64,000 nt of DNA, taken from an uncultured Porphyromonas sp. GTDB lineage: Bacteria; Bacteroidota; Bacteroidia; Bacteroidales; Porphyromonadaceae. Under the pieces are notes generated by a model, which was not told the origin of the DNA, ran no database searches, and was given only the letters and a program-made list of their open reading frames with translations. The stretch lies in assembly GCA_934364985.1 (NCBI GenBank), contig CAKRMU010000003.1, positions 62,001-126,000 on the forward strand, given 5' to 3'. A program made the position numbers and the translations under genes. Below are positions 36,916 through 47,382 of this stretch, piece after piece. Numbering within the stretch: the stretch's first letter is position 1; each line of letters opens with the position of its first letter.

Positions 36916-37749
36916 TTACTTGCGCTTCTTCTTACGGCCCTCAATGATATACTTAGAAGAGTGTTTCTTAGGAGCACGCGTCTTAAGACCCTTAGCATAA
37001 AGACCCGTACGGCTACGTGGGTGCCCTCCAGATGCACGACCTTCACCACCACCCATTGGGTGATCGACTGGGTTCATTACTACACCACGGTTATGTGGAC
37101 GCCTACCAAGCCAACGGCTACGACCTGCTTTACCACTACGCTCAAGTGCATGGTCAGAATTCCCCACACTCCCGACGGTAGCTTTACAAGTGCCTAAGAT
37201 ACGACGGACTTCACCACTTGGCATCTTGATCACAACATAGGCACCTTCCCTTGATGTCAGCTGTGCGAAAGAACCTGCACTTCGTACCAACTTAGCACCC
37301 TGCCCTGGGCGAAGCTCAATATTGTGGATAACAGTACCTACAGGAATCTTAGCTAATGGGAGACAGTTACCTACTTCAGGAGCCGCATGTTCTCCAGACA
37401 TTAACACAGCACCTACTTCTAAACCATCAGGTGCTACAATATAGGATTTTTCTCCATCAGCATAGTAAAGGAGTGCGATACGAGATGATCTATTAGGATC
37501 ATACTCAATAGCCTTTACTGTAGCAGGAATACCATCTTTCCTTCTCTTAAAATCGATAAGGCGATACATTCTCTTATGACCACCTCCGATATAGCGTACC
37601 GTCATCTTACCAGTGTTATTACGCCCACCGGTCTTCTTTTTCGATACTACAAGAGACTTCTCCGGTGTACTTTTAGTAATCTTATCAAATGCACCGATAA
37701 TCTTATGTCTTTGCCCAGGCGTAGTGGGCTTCAATTTACGTATTCCCAT
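36916..37749 (-). CDS. rplB: 50S ribosomal protein L2
   Basis: A 277-residue L2, needed for subunit association and peptidyl transfer. It carries the conserved [20 protein letters not shown] near residue 220, which includes the key His, and the basic C-terminus [13 protein letters not shown]. Normal position after rplW. Confidence 0.98.
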   Translation of the reverse strand: MGIRKLKPTTPGQRHKIIGAFDKITKSTPEKSLVVSKKKTGGRNNTGKMTVRYIGGGHKRMYRLIDFKRRKDGIPATVKAIEYDPNRSSRIALLYYADGEKSYIVAPDGLEVGAVLMSGEHAAPEVGNCLPLAKIPVGTVIHNIELRPGQGAKLVRSAGSFAQLTSREGAYVVIKMPSGEVRRILGTCKATVGSVGNSDHALERSGKAGRSRWLGRRPHNRGVVMNPVDHPMGGGEGRASGGHPRSRTGLYAKGLKTRAPKKHSSKYIIEGRKKKRK

Positions 37750-37755
37750 TTTTTA

Positions 37756-38052
37756 TCAAATGTTACTAAAGAAGTCTATCTCCTGACCTTCCTTAAGTGT
37801 TACAATTGCCTTTTTGAAAGCAGGTTTTCTACCCTCGATAAGACCGCCTTTGGTGTAGCGTTGTTTGCGTTTTCCATCGTAGTTGATAGTATTAACGCTG
37901 ACAACATTTACATCGTACATCTTCTCTACAGCCCTCTTAATTTCAAATTTGTTAGCATCACGAGCCACTTTGAAGCCATAGCGATTGGGCATTACTTCAG
38001 TAATATCCGTCTGCTTTTCAGTAATAATTGGTTGTAATAATATACCTCTCAT
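37756..38052 (-). CDS. rplW: 50S ribosomal protein L23
   Basis: A 98-residue L23, the docking site for trigger factor and SRP at the tunnel exit. Visible are IITEKQTDI at the N-terminus and VNTINYDGKRKQRYTKGG in the second half. It lies 6 bases before rplB. Confidence 0.96.
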   Translation of the reverse strand: MRGILLQPIITEKQTDITEVMPNRYGFKVARDANKFEIKRAVEKMYDVNVVSVNTINYDGKRKQRYTKGGLIEGRKPAFKKAIVTLKEGQEIDFFSNI

Positions 38053-38079
38053 ACTTTTCTAAATCTCTAATGTGTCTCG

Positions 38080-38712
38080 TTATTCTTTTCCGAGGAGGTC
38101 TGATAGCATATTGAGAGCACTTTCGGTAAGGATAAGGCTCTCAGCTCCTACTATATTGTACGTACTAACATCCTCAGCCTGCATTACGCATACTGCTGGG
38201 ACATTTCTTGAAGACTTCAAAATCGCTTCATTAACGCCATCGATAAGCATCAAATTCTTACGACCATCCATCTTAAGAGCTTTCAGAACATTTACAAATT
38301 GCTTTGTCTTTGGTGTATCAAAGCTAAAATCTTCTACAACAACGATAGCTCCATCTTTAGCTTTATAGCTCAAAGCAGATACACGTGCGAGGCGCTTTAC
38401 TTTTTTGTTAAGTTTCTGCTCATAGCTACGAGGTCTTGGGCCAAAGACAGTACCACCGCCTCTCAATACAGGACTCTTGATACTACCACGGCGTGCACCA
38501 CCTGTACCTTTTTGACGGAAGAGCTTACGTGTACTATAAGCTACTTCTCCACGCTCTTTCGTCTTGTGAGTTCCCTGCCTCTTATTAGCCAAGTAGCGCT
38601 TCACGTCAAGGTAAATGACATGATCATTAGGCTCTACTCCAAAGACAGAATCACTCAGAGTTACCTTACGTCCGGTCTCCTGACCGTTGATGTTCAATAC
38701 ATTTAATTCCAT
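38080..38712 (-). CDS. rplD: 50S ribosomal protein L4
   Basis: A 210-residue L4, part of the exit tunnel. The tunnel-loop region has RQKGTGGARRGSIKSPVLRG and GGTVFGPRPRSY. In E. coli L4 also regulates the S10 operon; no such leader could be recognised here. It lies 5 bases after rplC. Confidence 0.97.
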   Translation of the reverse strand: MELNVLNINGQETGRKVTLSDSVFGVEPNDHVIYLDVKRYLANKRQGTHKTKERGEVAYSTRKLFRQKGTGGARRGSIKSPVLRGGGTVFGPRPRSYEQKLNKKVKRLARVSALSYKAKDGAIVVVEDFSFDTPKTKQFVNVLKALKMDGRKNLMLIDGVNEAILKSSRNVPAVCVMQAEDVSTYNIVGAESLILTESALNMLSDLLGKE

Positions 38713-38717
38713 GTCGC

Positions 38718-39335
38718 TTAGATTTCTACTAATAAGATGGCACCTTTTGCTCCTGGCACACTACCTTTAACAACTAAGGCATTCTGCTCTGGGAACACTT
38801 TAATCACACGCAGGTTCTCTACAGTAACCCTACGGTTACCATCCTGACCTGCCATCCTCATTCCTTTAACAACCTTCGAAGGGGTTGCACAAGCACCGAT
38901 AGATCCTGGGGCACGAAGCCTATTCTTCTGACCATGGGTAGTCTGACCTACACCACCGAAGCTGTGACGCTTAACAACGCCTTGGAAACCTTTACCCTTG
39001 GAGGTGCCGATAACATCGACATAAGTCACCCCGTTAAAGATTTCAGCATTTATTACATCACCAAGCTTGTAATCCTTGTCAAAATTATTGAACTCGGCCA
39101 AGTGTCTCTTGGGTGTTACTCCAGCTTTACTAAAATGACCCATTTCGGCTTTTGTTGTATGCTTATCTTTCTTGTCTTCAAAGCCCAACTGGATAGCCTC
39201 ATAGCCATCTACGTCATTAGTTTTTACTTGAGTCACCACACAAGGACCTACTTCGATAACAGTGCATGGGATATTCTTCCCCTCGGCACTGAATACGGAT
39301 GTCATTCCGACTTTTTTTCCTATTAATCCTGGCAT
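38718..39335 (-). CDS. rplC: 50S ribosomal protein L3
   Basis: A 205-residue L3, an early 23S rRNA-binding protein near the peptidyl-transferase centre. It begins [16 protein letters not shown] and has [16 protein letters not shown] with the following [19 protein letters not shown] region. Normal length and position. Confidence 0.98.
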   Translation of the reverse strand: MPGLIGKKVGMTSVFSAEGKNIPCTVIEVGPCVVTQVKTNDVDGYEAIQLGFEDKKDKHTTKAEMGHFSKAGVTPKRHLAEFNNFDKDYKLGDVINAEIFNGVTYVDVIGTSKGKGFQGVVKRHSFGGVGQTTHGQKNRLRAPGSIGACATPSKVVKGMRMAGQDGNRRVTVENLRVIKVFPEQNALVVKGSVPGAKGAILLVEI

Positions 39336-39391
39336 TTCAGTCTCAACTTATTGGTTACAATTACTTTTTTATCAATTCACTCTACACTTAA

Positions 39392-39703
39392 TCAAATGTC
39401 TGTTTTGATCTCAATCTCTACACCACTTGGAAGCTCTAAACGTGCTAAAGCATCTACGGTATTGGTGCCAGCATTGATGATATCAATCAGACGTTTGTAA
39501 GTAGATAGCTGAAATTGCTCACGACTCTTCTTATTAACAAAGGTAGAGCGGTTCACAGTAAAGATACGGCGATGTGTTGGTAGTGGAATAGGACCACGTA
39601 CAGTAACACCCGTAGGCTCGACTGCTTTCACAATCTTCTCAGCTGACTTATCGACCAAAGCATGGTCGTAAGACTTAATCTTGATTCTTATGACTTGGTT
39701 CAT
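39392..39703 (-). CDS. rpsJ: 30S ribosomal protein S10
   Basis: A 103-residue S10 of the 30S head (also NusE in antitermination). It has [20 protein letters not shown] and the signature [20 protein letters not shown]. First gene of the S10 cluster, 32 bases after fusA, so the str and S10 clusters are joined. Confidence 0.98.
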   Translation of the reverse strand: MNQVIRIKIKSYDHALVDKSAEKIVKAVEPTGVTVRGPIPLPTHRRIFTVNRSTFVNKKSREQFQLSTYKRLIDIINAGTNTVDALARLELPSGVEIEIKTDI

Positions 39704-39734
39704 ATCTATTTGATAACTTATATATTATCATCTA

Positions 39735-41858
39735 TTAGTTTAGGAGATCAACACGTCCGTCAACTTCTTCAAGGACTGCTTTAGCATTAGCTGTCGACAT
39801 CTCCTCAAAATGGCTGAAGGACATCGTGCTCGTTGCACGACCACTGGTGATAGTACGAAGTGCTGTTACATAGCCGAACATTTCAGAAAGTGGAGTCTTA
39901 GCCTTAACAATACGAGCACCATTACGGTGGGTCTCCATACCTTCAACTTGACCACGACGCTTATTAAGGTCTCCGATAACATCACCCATACTCTCCTCAG
40001 GAGTTACCACTTCAACCTTCATAATAGGCTCAAGTAATACTGGGTGGGCTTTTGCACAACCATTCTTAAAGGCTTGCATTGCACAGACCTCAAACGAAAG
40101 CTGGTCAGAGTCTACAGGGTGGAAAGAACCATCAAGAAGGGTTACCTTGAGCCCATCTACTGGGTAACCTGCAAGGACACCATTCTTAAGAGCACGCTCA
40201 AACCCTTTCTGTACACTTGGAATATATTCTCTTGGAATGTTACCACCTTTGACCTCATCAATAAACTGCAATTCGCCCTCAAAGTCTTTATCTTTAGGCT
40301 CAAGACGTACAATGATATCTGCAAACTTACCACGACCACCAGTCTGACGCTTGTAAACCTCACGGAGCTCCACTGGCTCTGTAATAGCCTCTTTGTAGCT
40401 TACCTGTGGTCGACCTTGGTTACACTCTACCTTAAACTCACGCTTCAGACGATCGATAATAATCTCAAGGTGAAGCTCACCCATACCGCTAATAACGGTC
40501 TGACCTGTTTCTTCATTGGTTTTAACCGTAAAGGTAGGATCCTCTTCTGCCAACTTAGCTAAACCGATTCCCAATTTATCAAGGTCTTTCTGAGTCTTAG
40601 GCTCTACAGCAATACCAATCACCGGGTCTGGGAAGTCCATACTTTCAAGGGTAATTGGGTGCTCCTCATCACAAAGAGTATCACCCGTCCTAATATCCTT
40701 AAAACCAACACCAGCACCGATATCACCTACATTGATACGCTCCATAGGGTTCTGCTTATTTGAGTGCATCTGAAATAATCTACTGATACGCTCTTTTTTC
40801 TCCGAACGACTATTGTAAACGTACGAACCTGCATCAAGGTGTCCTGAATATACTCTGAAGAAGCACAGACGACCAACGTATGGGTCTGTTGCAATCTTAA
40901 ATGCTAAAGCACAAAGTGGCTCATCCTCGTCTACATTACGAACGAGTTTAACTTCAGAATCACGAGGATCAGTACCCTCAATTTCTGGAGTATCCATAGG
41001 GCTGGGTAGATAAGCACATACAGCATCAAGGAGAGGTTGCACGCCCTTATTCTTAAACGACGAACCACATATCACTGGATTGATCTCCATCGATACTGTA
41101 CCTTTTCTGATTGCAGCTTTTACCTCTTCGGTTGTTATAGTGCTGGGATCATCGAAATACTTCTCCATAAGTGTCTCATCAATCTCAGCGAGGCTTTCAA
41201 GCATACGATCGTGCCACTCTTCGGCATCGGCTTGCACCTCAGCAGGGATATCCTTAACTGAATAGTGAGCACCCATCTCGTCATCCTCCCACACTAAAGC
41301 CTTCATAGTGATAAGGTCAACAACCCCTATGAACGTCTCCTCAGCACCAATAGGCACTTGAATAGGCACCGCATTGGCACCAAGCATATCCCTTAGCTGG
41401 CGAACCACTTCATAGAAGTTCGCACCGCTACGATCCATTTTATTAACGTAGGCGATTCTTGGCACATGATATTTGTCTGCCTGACGCCATACGGTTTCAC
41501 TCTGTGGTTGCACACCGCTCACCGCACAAAAGGCAGCTACCGTACCATCAAGTACGCGAAGCGAACGCTCAACCTCCACAGTAAAGTCAACGTGTCCCGG
41601 AGTGTCAATAAGATTGATCTTGTACTTTTCGTCGTTATAATTCCAAAAAGTAGTAGTCGCAGCACTCGTGATAGTGATACCACGCTCTTGCTCCTGTTCC
41701 ATCCAGTCCATTGTAGCGGCACCATCATGTACTTCACCGATCTTGTGTGTCAGACCGGTATAGAATAGAATACGCTCCGATGTGGTTGTCTTACCAGCAT
41801 CGATGTGTGCCATGATACCGATGTTACGTGTCCGCTCTAAATGTGTTGTGTTAGCCAT
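39735..41858 (-). CDS. fusA: translation elongation factor G
   Basis: A 707-residue GTPase that drives ribosomal translocation. G1 is [19 protein letters not shown] (about 17-35), G3 is [17 protein letters not shown] and G4 is [10 protein letters not shown]. The domain IV/V features [10 protein letters not shown] and [16 protein letters not shown] follow. Normal length; it sits in the str order rpsL-rpsG-fusA. Confidence 0.98.
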   Translation of the reverse strand: MANTTHLERTRNIGIMAHIDAGKTTTSERILFYTGLTHKIGEVHDGAATMDWMEQEQERGITITSAATTTFWNYNDEKYKINLIDTPGHVDFTVEVERSLRVLDGTVAAFCAVSGVQPQSETVWRQADKYHVPRIAYVNKMDRSGANFYEVVRQLRDMLGANAVPIQVPIGAEETFIGVVDLITMKALVWEDDEMGAHYSVKDIPAEVQADAEEWHDRMLESLAEIDETLMEKYFDDPSTITTEEVKAAIRKGTVSMEINPVICGSSFKNKGVQPLLDAVCAYLPSPMDTPEIEGTDPRDSEVKLVRNVDEDEPLCALAFKIATDPYVGRLCFFRVYSGHLDAGSYVYNSRSEKKERISRLFQMHSNKQNPMERINVGDIGAGVGFKDIRTGDTLCDEEHPITLESMDFPDPVIGIAVEPKTQKDLDKLGIGLAKLAEEDPTFTVKTNEETGQTVISGMGELHLEIIIDRLKREFKVECNQGRPQVSYKEAITEPVELREVYKRQTGGRGKFADIIVRLEPKDKDFEGELQFIDEVKGGNIPREYIPSVQKGFERALKNGVLAGYPVDGLKVTLLDGSFHPVDSDQLSFEVCAMQAFKNGCAKAHPVLLEPIMKVEVVTPEESMGDVIGDLNKRRGQVEGMETHRNGARIVKAKTPLSEMFGYVTALRTITSGRATSTMSFSHFEEMSTANAKAVLEEVDGRVDLLN

Positions 41859-41884
41859 CTCTTGATTTTCCTTTCTTGCTTTAT

Positions 41885-42361
41885 TTAGAATCTAAAGTGT
41901 GCAAAAGCACGGTTAGCCTCAGCCATACGATGCATATCCTCTTTACGCTTGAAAGCGCCACCTTGTTGGTTATATGCATCCATTATCTCAGCTGAGAGCT
42001 TATCTGCCATTGTCTTACCACCACGTTTGCGAGCAAAAAGGATCATATTCTTCATAGAGATAGACTCCTTACGCTCAGGGCGTATCTCGGTAGGTACCTG
42101 AAAGTTAGCACCACCGATGCGACGTGTCTTCACCTCCACTTGAGGGGTTATATTCTCAAGGGCCGTTTTCCAGATCTCCAACGCGCTCTTTTCCTCGTTA
42201 GCCATCTTACCCTTTACTATCTCCAGTGCGTCATAAAAGATCTCGAACGAGAGATTCTTTTTGCCATCATACATCATATGGTTAACGAACTTCGTCACCG
42301 ATACATCATTGTACACTGGATCAGGCAATATCTGCCTCTTCCTTGGCTTTGCTTTTCTCAT
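41885..42361 (-). CDS. rpsG: 30S ribosomal protein S7
   Basis: A 158-residue S7 that organises the 30S head and, in E. coli, represses the str operon. It starts [20 protein letters not shown], which fixes the start at 42361 instead of 42433, and ends [16 protein letters not shown]. The 500-base non-coding gap upstream to rpsL is unusually long for this pair. Confidence 0.97.
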   Translation of the reverse strand: MRKAKPRKRQILPDPVYNDVSVTKFVNHMMYDGKKNLSFEIFYDALEIVKGKMANEEKSALEIWKTALENITPQVEVKTRRIGGANFQVPTEIRPERKESISMKNMILFARKRGGKTMADKLSAEIMDAYNQQGGAFKRKEDMHRMAEANRAFAHFRF

Positions 42362-42861
42362 ATCTACTTTTAAAAAGTATATCTGTCTACTTTCATAAGT
42401 GTTATCTCCATAAATGCCACCATTCCTTTGCACCTACAGACACCTCTAAACACACAGAAGTGACAAAATAAATTCTTACTTTTGATAAACACTCATAGCG
42501 ATGCTATGAGCTATACTAAATAGAAGACCCACTTACCCATTGAGCAGTCATAATGAGTCATCTCCTACTCACACATCTTCTCCTCCACTTAGCTAGTCAT
42601 TCGACCCACTCCGCCCGGCAATCATTGCTTGCTTCCAAATAGATATGAAAAACATGGGCGACACCTTGTGACATACACAAGACGAGCTTTAGATACTATA
42701 GTGGCACCACGCTGCACTTAGGCAGCCTTGGCTAATAACAGAGGTGCATACACATCACCTCGCCACCATTTCAATAAGTCTAAACATTCCACCTCGACAA
42801 TTTCAGGTCTATGCCTCTGCACAATACCTTATATCCCTCCCGAGGCTACCCTCTTAGGGCA
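42362..42861 (-). promoter_or_regulatory. 500-base non-coding spacer inside the str operon, with hairpins
   Basis: No gene is recognisable on either strand between rpsL and rpsG. Visible hairpins are ctcatagc/gctatgag (42492-42510, 3-base loop), a gctgc/gcagc stem near 42713-42728 and a longer-range CAGAGG/CCTCTG pairing around 42739-42822. No full TAnnTTTG promoter was found. It may be a structured, regulated mRNA spacer (for example an S7 or S12 target); that is inference. Confidence 0.4.
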
Positions 42862-43245
42862 TTACTTCTTTGCATCCTTAGGACGCTTCACACCATACTT
42901 ACTACGGCGTTGTGTACGACCATTAACACCTGCGGTATCGAGCGTACCACGTACAATGTGGTAGCGAACACCAGGAAGATCCTTAACACGACCACCACGC
43001 ACCATCACGATGGAGTGTTCTTGTAGGTTATGTCCCTCACCTGGGATATAGGAGTTAACCTCCTTACCATTGGTGAGACGCACACGAGCTACCTTTCGCA
43101 TAGCTGAGTTAGGCTTCTTAGGAGTAGTGGTGTACACACGCACACACACCCCACGACGCTGTGGACAGCTATCCAAGGCTGGACTCTTACCTTTCTCTTC
43201 AATGGTCACACGTCCTTTACGAACCAATTGCTGAATTGTTGGCAT
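42862..43245 (-). CDS. rpsL: 30S ribosomal protein S12
   Basis: A 127-residue S12 of the decoding centre. It has [20 protein letters not shown] and [20 protein letters not shown], with wild-type lysines at both sites where streptomycin-resistance substitutions usually occur. First gene of the ribosomal block, with its own promoter. Confidence 0.98.
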   Translation of the reverse strand: MPTIQQLVRKGRVTIEEKGKSPALDSCPQRRGVCVRVYTTTPKKPNSAMRKVARVRLTNGKEVNSYIPGEGHNLQEHSIVMVRGGRVKDLPGVRYHIVRGTLDTAGVNGRTQRRSKYGVKRPKDAKK

Positions 43246-43325
43246 CTTATCCTTTTTTATTAAACAAACATCTCATTACTATGGTATTATCTTTATCTAC
43301 ATCAAAAGCATACCATATCGGTGGG

Positions 43326-43356
43326 CAAAGGTACGATTAAATAATGTAACATCCAA
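43326..43356 (-). promoter_or_regulatory. promoter of the rpsL-rpsN block
   Basis: TACCTTTG on the - strand at 43333-43326 fits the -7 consensus; a CTTGG lies about 20 bases upstream (43357-43353). The leader is about 75 bases. The remaining gap to mscS (43357-43485) holds nothing else that I can name. Confidence 0.6.
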
Positions 43357-43485
43357 GAAAATAGCTGATTAATTTTAATTTTTACCAATATTCGACCTAT
43401 GTATCTCTATAAAATGGTTTCATCTAAACCTATTTCATCTAAGTTAAATACGTTTACTCCAATATAATGGGGACAACAGCGTTAG

Positions 43486-45384
43486 CTACTCATGCTCTTG
43501 GCTTTCCTTTTGCTCTCCCCTCAGTATGGGAGGCTCCTTTTTCTCAGTTTTTGGGGAGTTATATTCGGGGGGTATTGTAGACTCATTACCATCACGATAA
43601 GCTCGATAATGTGGAGAGAGTATCTCTATATCCTCCTCTCGGAAGACGTCTAATATATATGACATCATCTCAGTGTAGATAAGAGCTTGCTTACTTGCCT
43701 CTGTCACGTAACCATTTGCTGAATACACGACATAGAAGTCATCCAATTGTGTCTTTAGCACAAAGGGCTTCGGTGCCTCTAAAATACTTGGACAACGATT
43801 CATCGCCTCTATGAGAGCGTCCTCCACTTTTTTCCATGGCACATCATAACCGATGCTGATCTCCACGTGTAGGATTAGCCCTTTTGTCTCTGCAAGTGAA
43901 CTATAATTCATAGTTGCGGCTGTGAGGACTTTAGAATTAGGGATCGTGATCTCTTCGTTTTTAATAGTTTTGATGCGGGTAACAAGTAAGTTTTTCTCTA
44001 ATACATCTCCCACTACCGTCTCGATCTTTATCCTATCCCCCACTTTGAAGGGTCGCATATATGTAATAACGATACCTGCTATCATATTAGCAATGGCACT
44101 TGACGAACCTAAAGAGACAAGGATACCGATAAATACGGAAATCCCATTAAAAGCAGGCGAACCCGACCCCGGTAAATAAGGGAAGATAAGGATCATAAAA
44201 AACGCATAGATCAGTATCTTAATAATAGTATTCGTAGGTTGAGCAAAATCGGGATGAAATCCAGGTATCTTAAGCTTCTCGTGCTCAATCTCCAGAAAGA
44301 AGTACTTGGTAATCTTGATCACCAATTTCATCACGAAAAATAGGATAACTATCGTCAGAAGATTGGGGAGATAATTCCAAATGGCAGTGCCGAAATCCTT
44401 AATGGGTTTGAGGATTAGTGCAAAAACCTTGTCTGACCAGTCCCTTGAAAAGGGGAAAATACTAAATATCGTAGGGATAACGACAAGGAATAAAAGCACG
44501 ACCAAAACGATCCTTAAGAAATTGATAAATCGAGATATAAGCTTCAGCTCCTGTGTCTTTGAGATGATTGTATAATCCTTATACCTAAGGTCTTTTAGCC
44601 ACTTATCTTTTTTCCAAAAGATTAATTTTTTGAGGCTTTTGATGAGCATATTCACCAGGCGTATCAATATAAAGAGACCTACTATGGCCACGAGTACTAA
44701 GCCGATACGCTTGAGGGTACGCGTGGTACTATACTCATCATGAGCTTTAAGTAGAGCATTATAGATATCATCTCGATAGTCGGAGGCTAATTGCACCATC
44801 GTAGTATCGTGCCAAATAGCTTCTGTCTCGGTTACCGCCATGACCACTTGGTCTTTGTAGACGATATCTGCAAAGTCATGATCGTATGAGACCACGAGAC
44901 TATCATTAGGACTAAAACCATCCTCATAAATAGCACGGACTCGCTCAGAGATATTTATGGCCCTCTCTGCCGGTCCATAAGCACCCACCCGCATATAAAG
45001 CGTAAATATGGTATCATTCACCAGTCCCAAAACTGGATACCCTATAGCATTACGTCTCAGAGAGTCTAAATGAGTCACTTTATTTTTTCTGTATAGGACC
45101 TCTTTTTGCTGTAGCTCCTCAAGTCGCTTTTGTAAAGTCGCTTTCTGCTCGTCCTCTGTAGATTGGAGGGTAGCTAATTGTTGCTCAAGTGTGGCACGTT
45201 GCAGAGAGTCTGCCAATCTAATAGAGTCCATCTCTGCCAATCTAAGGCGAAGATTATGGAGAAGGACTTGATTAATACTATCATTCTTCATTATGGAATC
45301 CATCGGCATCGCAACGGCATTAACTCCGAAAAGCAAACCACACAAAAGGGTGAGGAGGCAAAGGGAAACAGCTCTAATTTTCAT
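43486..45384 (-). CDS. MscS-family mechanosensitive ion channel
   Basis: A 632-residue inner-membrane channel of the larger MscS-like class. A signal peptide (MKIRAVSLCLLTLLCGLLFG) leads to a periplasmic part with a coiled coil (about 45-105, Leu/Gln-rich) and then membrane helices between about 225 and 440. The MscS core follows with MRPFKVGDRIKIETVVGDVL and EEITIPNSKVL. It likely releases solutes on osmotic downshock. Start 45384 is preferred to 45393 as it begins the signal peptide. It is a single-gene unit upstream of rpsL. Confidence 0.88.
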   Translation of the reverse strand: MKIRAVSLCLLTLLCGLLFGVNAVAMPMDSIMKNDSINQVLLHNLRLRLAEMDSIRLADSLQRATLEQQLATLQSTEDEQKATLQKRLEELQQKEVLYRKNKVTHLDSLRRNAIGYPVLGLVNDTIFTLYMRVGAYGPAERAINISERVRAIYEDGFSPNDSLVVSYDHDFADIVYKDQVVMAVTETEAIWHDTTMVQLASDYRDDIYNALLKAHDEYSTTRTLKRIGLVLVAIVGLFILIRLVNMLIKSLKKLIFWKKDKWLKDLRYKDYTIISKTQELKLISRFINFLRIVLVVLLFLVVIPTIFSIFPFSRDWSDKVFALILKPIKDFGTAIWNYLPNLLTIVILFFVMKLVIKITKYFFLEIEHEKLKIPGFHPDFAQPTNTIIKILIYAFFMILIFPYLPGSGSPAFNGISVFIGILVSLGSSSAIANMIAGIVITYMRPFKVGDRIKIETVVGDVLEKNLLVTRIKTIKNEEITIPNSKVLTAATMNYSSLAETKGLILHVEISIGYDVPWKKVEDALIEAMNRCPSILEAPKPFVLKTQLDDFYVVYSANGYVTEASKQALIYTEMMSYILDVFREEDIEILSPHYRAYRDGNESTIPPEYNSPKTEKKEPPILRGEQKESQEHE

Positions 45385-45422
45385 CGGTCTCAATCAAAAT
45401 ATATTGTAGTACGATTATCTCA

Positions 45423-45430
45423 CAAACTTA
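45423..45430 (-). promoter_or_regulatory. -7 box of the mscS promoter
   Basis: TAAGTTTG on the - strand fits TAnnTTTG; no clear -33 box. It would give a leader of about 30 bases. Confidence 0.45.
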
Positions 45431-45533
45431 ATATAATTTAGGCGAATAACCGGAAAATCGTTAATTCTATAATCAAGATACAGCATTAGATCGTCTACAA
45501 CGAAGAAAAATCATAGACCTGAATAGCCTAAAA

Positions 45534-45619
45534 TGAATATACGGAATACGCCTTGACTGATATAGGGAATACGCTCCGACAAATACCCTATATTAGTCAA
45601 GGCGAATACCCTAAATACC
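45534..45619. repeat. Array 5: four 17-bp near-palindromes at 23-bp period
   Basis: Units start at 45534, 45557, 45580 and 45603, in the divergent gap between mscS and tsaD. Units 1 and 2 are in the TAGGG/TACGG orientation, units 3 and 4 in the CCCTA orientation, so the array is roughly symmetric about its middle. Spacers are ccttga, ctccga, tcaagg. The last unit is followed by TTTTT. Confidence 0.88.
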
Positions 45620-45804
45620 TTTTTCCTCATATTTAGGTTTGGTACCATCGTGTGCTGCTCTTTTAGCGTAATCAAAAGGAATTAGCCTATAGCACATATA
45701 TATAGCGACAAATCATATTGAGCTACAAGGCATCTCAATCATCATCTAAAATAATACCTGCCAATTATCAAGGCATTAAAAATAGGGTATAAATACCTTT
45801 TTTG

Positions 45805-45812
45805 TACCTTTG
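45805..45812 (+). promoter_or_regulatory. -7 box of the tsaD-pncC-recQ operon
   Basis: TACCTTTG fits TAnnTTTG; no good -33 TTTG. Transcription would begin near 45819, leaving a very short leader of about 14 bases before the ATG. Confidence 0.5.
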
Positions 45813-45832
45813 TGATACTAGTAGATGTATGA

Positions 45833-46882
45833 ATGATGAATAAAGATTTTTTTGAGATAGACCCTAACCTTGTAGTATTGGGTATTGAGTCTTCGTGCGA
45901 TGACACAAGTGCTGCAATAATGAGGGGCAATCGTCTGCTCTCCAATGTGATTGCGAGTCAAAAGGTTCACGAGGAATATGGGGGTGTAGTACCCGAACTT
46001 GCCAGCCGTGCTCACTTGAAAAATATTGTCCCTGTAGTTAGTAGTGCGGTCAAACGGGCAGGTATCAATAAAGAGGATATTGACGTTATCGCTTACACGC
46101 GTGGTCCGGGTTTATTAGGGAGCTTACTCGTTGGCAATTCATTTGCTAAGGGATTGTCCGAGGGTTTAGGTATACCTATGGTCGATGTTAACCACCTACA
46201 AGCCCACGTCTTAGCCCACTTTGTTCAGGAGGGGGAAGCGGATAGATCCACACCATCCTTTCCTTTTCTTTGTCTTTTGGTTTCAGGCGGAAATTCGCAA
46301 ATCGTACTGGTCAAAAGTCCGCTCGATATGGAAATTATCGGTCGCACTATTGACGATGCGGCAGGTGAAGCTTTTGATAAGTGTGCTAAAGTAATGGGAC
46401 TCGGGTACCCCGGAGGTCCTATCGTCAATCGGTTAGGAAACGCAGGCAATCCCCTCGCATTTACCTTTGCCCACCCTCACGTAGGGGGATATGATTATAG
46501 CTTTAGTGGGCTTAAGACCTCTTTTCTATACACCCTTAGGGACGAGCTATCTAAGGATGAGCATTTTGTGGAGACACACAAAGAAGACTTGTGTGCTTCG
46601 CTACAAAAAACCATTGTAGATATCCTCATGAATAAGCTTGAGAAGGCAGCTCATGATCTCGGGATTACCGAAGTAGCAGTAGCAGGTGGGGTATCTGCCA
46701 ATTCGGCTCTTCGTGATGCTTTTGTAGCTTATGGACAGCGGACAGGGAGCAACGCTTATATCCCTCCATTTTCATATACCACTGACAACGCGGCAATGGT
46801 AGCAATGGCAGGAGCATTTAGATACGCAGCAGGTGCGAGAAGCACCTATAACGATGCACCTTATTCAAGGGTTGTGATATGA
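45833..46882 (+). CDS. tsaD: tRNA N6-adenosine threonylcarbamoyltransferase TsaD
   Basis: A 349-residue ASKHA-fold protein that, with TsaB and TsaE, transfers threonylcarbamoyl to A37 of ANN-decoding tRNAs. It has VLGIESSCDDTSAAI, the metal-binding NHLQAHVLAH and the nucleotide-binding LLVSGGNSQIV and VAGGVSANSALRD. The start is ATG ATG; the first is used. Its stop overlaps the pncC start by ATGA. Confidence 0.97.
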   Translation: MMNKDFFEIDPNLVVLGIESSCDDTSAAIMRGNRLLSNVIASQKVHEEYGGVVPELASRAHLKNIVPVVSSAVKRAGINKEDIDVIAYTRGPGLLGSLLVGNSFAKGLSEGLGIPMVDVNHLQAHVLAHFVQEGEADRSTPSFPFLCLLVSGGNSQIVLVKSPLDMEIIGRTIDDAAGEAFDKCAKVMGLGYPGGPIVNRLGNAGNPLAFTFAHPHVGGYDYSFSGLKTSFLYTLRDELSKDEHFVETHKEDLCASLQKTIVDILMNKLEKAAHDLGITEVAVAGGVSANSALRDAFVAYGQRTGSNAYIPPFSYTTDNAAMVAMAGAFRYAAGARSTYNDAPYSRVVI

Positions 46883-47382
46883 TAGATTTAACGACCAACT
46901 CTTTTAAGATATTAAGTAAGGGTATAGCTCAGAGCTTGATTGATCATAATGCCACTATCAGCAGTGCAGAAAGCTGTACGGGGGGCAGGGTCAGCTCCAC
47001 TTTCACAATGATCCCCGGTGCAAGTGAGTGGTTCTGTGGCGGTATTGTTGCCTATACGAGAGATGCAAAGCAGGAGGTTTTGGGAATTGACTCCAAGATT
47101 TTGTCAGACGGATTAGTTACCCGGCAGTGTGCCGAAGCTATGGCCTTGGGTGTTGCACACCTATTTCATAGCACTTACGCGGTCTCAACGACTGGCGTTT
47201 GTGGGCCTTCTTGGAGTGAGGGGTATGCCCCTACGACGGCGTGGATCTCTATTGTCAACACTGCTCATAACACTATTCGTAGCTACTTTTATCAGGAGGA
47301 GGATCAGGGGCGGAGACGAAATATTGAATTTCTAACTCGTTTCGTTTTAAAACGTCTTATTGAGGAAATAGAGGCTTCATGA
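46879..47382 (+). CDS. pncC: CinA C-terminal family / nicotinamide-nucleotide amidase
   Basis: A 167-residue stand-alone CinA C-terminal domain. This family (PncC) deamidates NMN to NaMN in the pyridine-nucleotide cycle. The signature [20 protein letters not shown] carries the Ser of the active site, with [17 protein letters not shown] and [10 protein letters not shown] following. The N-terminal MoaB-like half of full CinA is absent, as in many bacteria. It is translationally coupled to both neighbours by 4-base overlaps. Confidence 0.88.
   Translation: MIDLTTNSFKILSKGIAQSLIDHNATISSAESCTGGRVSSTFTMIPGASEWFCGGIVAYTRDAKQEVLGIDSKILSDGLVTRQCAEAMALGVAHLFHSTYAVSTTGVCGPSWSEGYAPTTAWISIVNTAHNTIRSYFYQEEDQGRRRNIEFLTRFVLKRLIEEIEAS

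Noticed and set aside
42728..43026. + strand frames of 71-78 codons overlapping rpsL
   Set aside because: They are antisense shadows of rpsL and its downstream spacer with unlikely composition.
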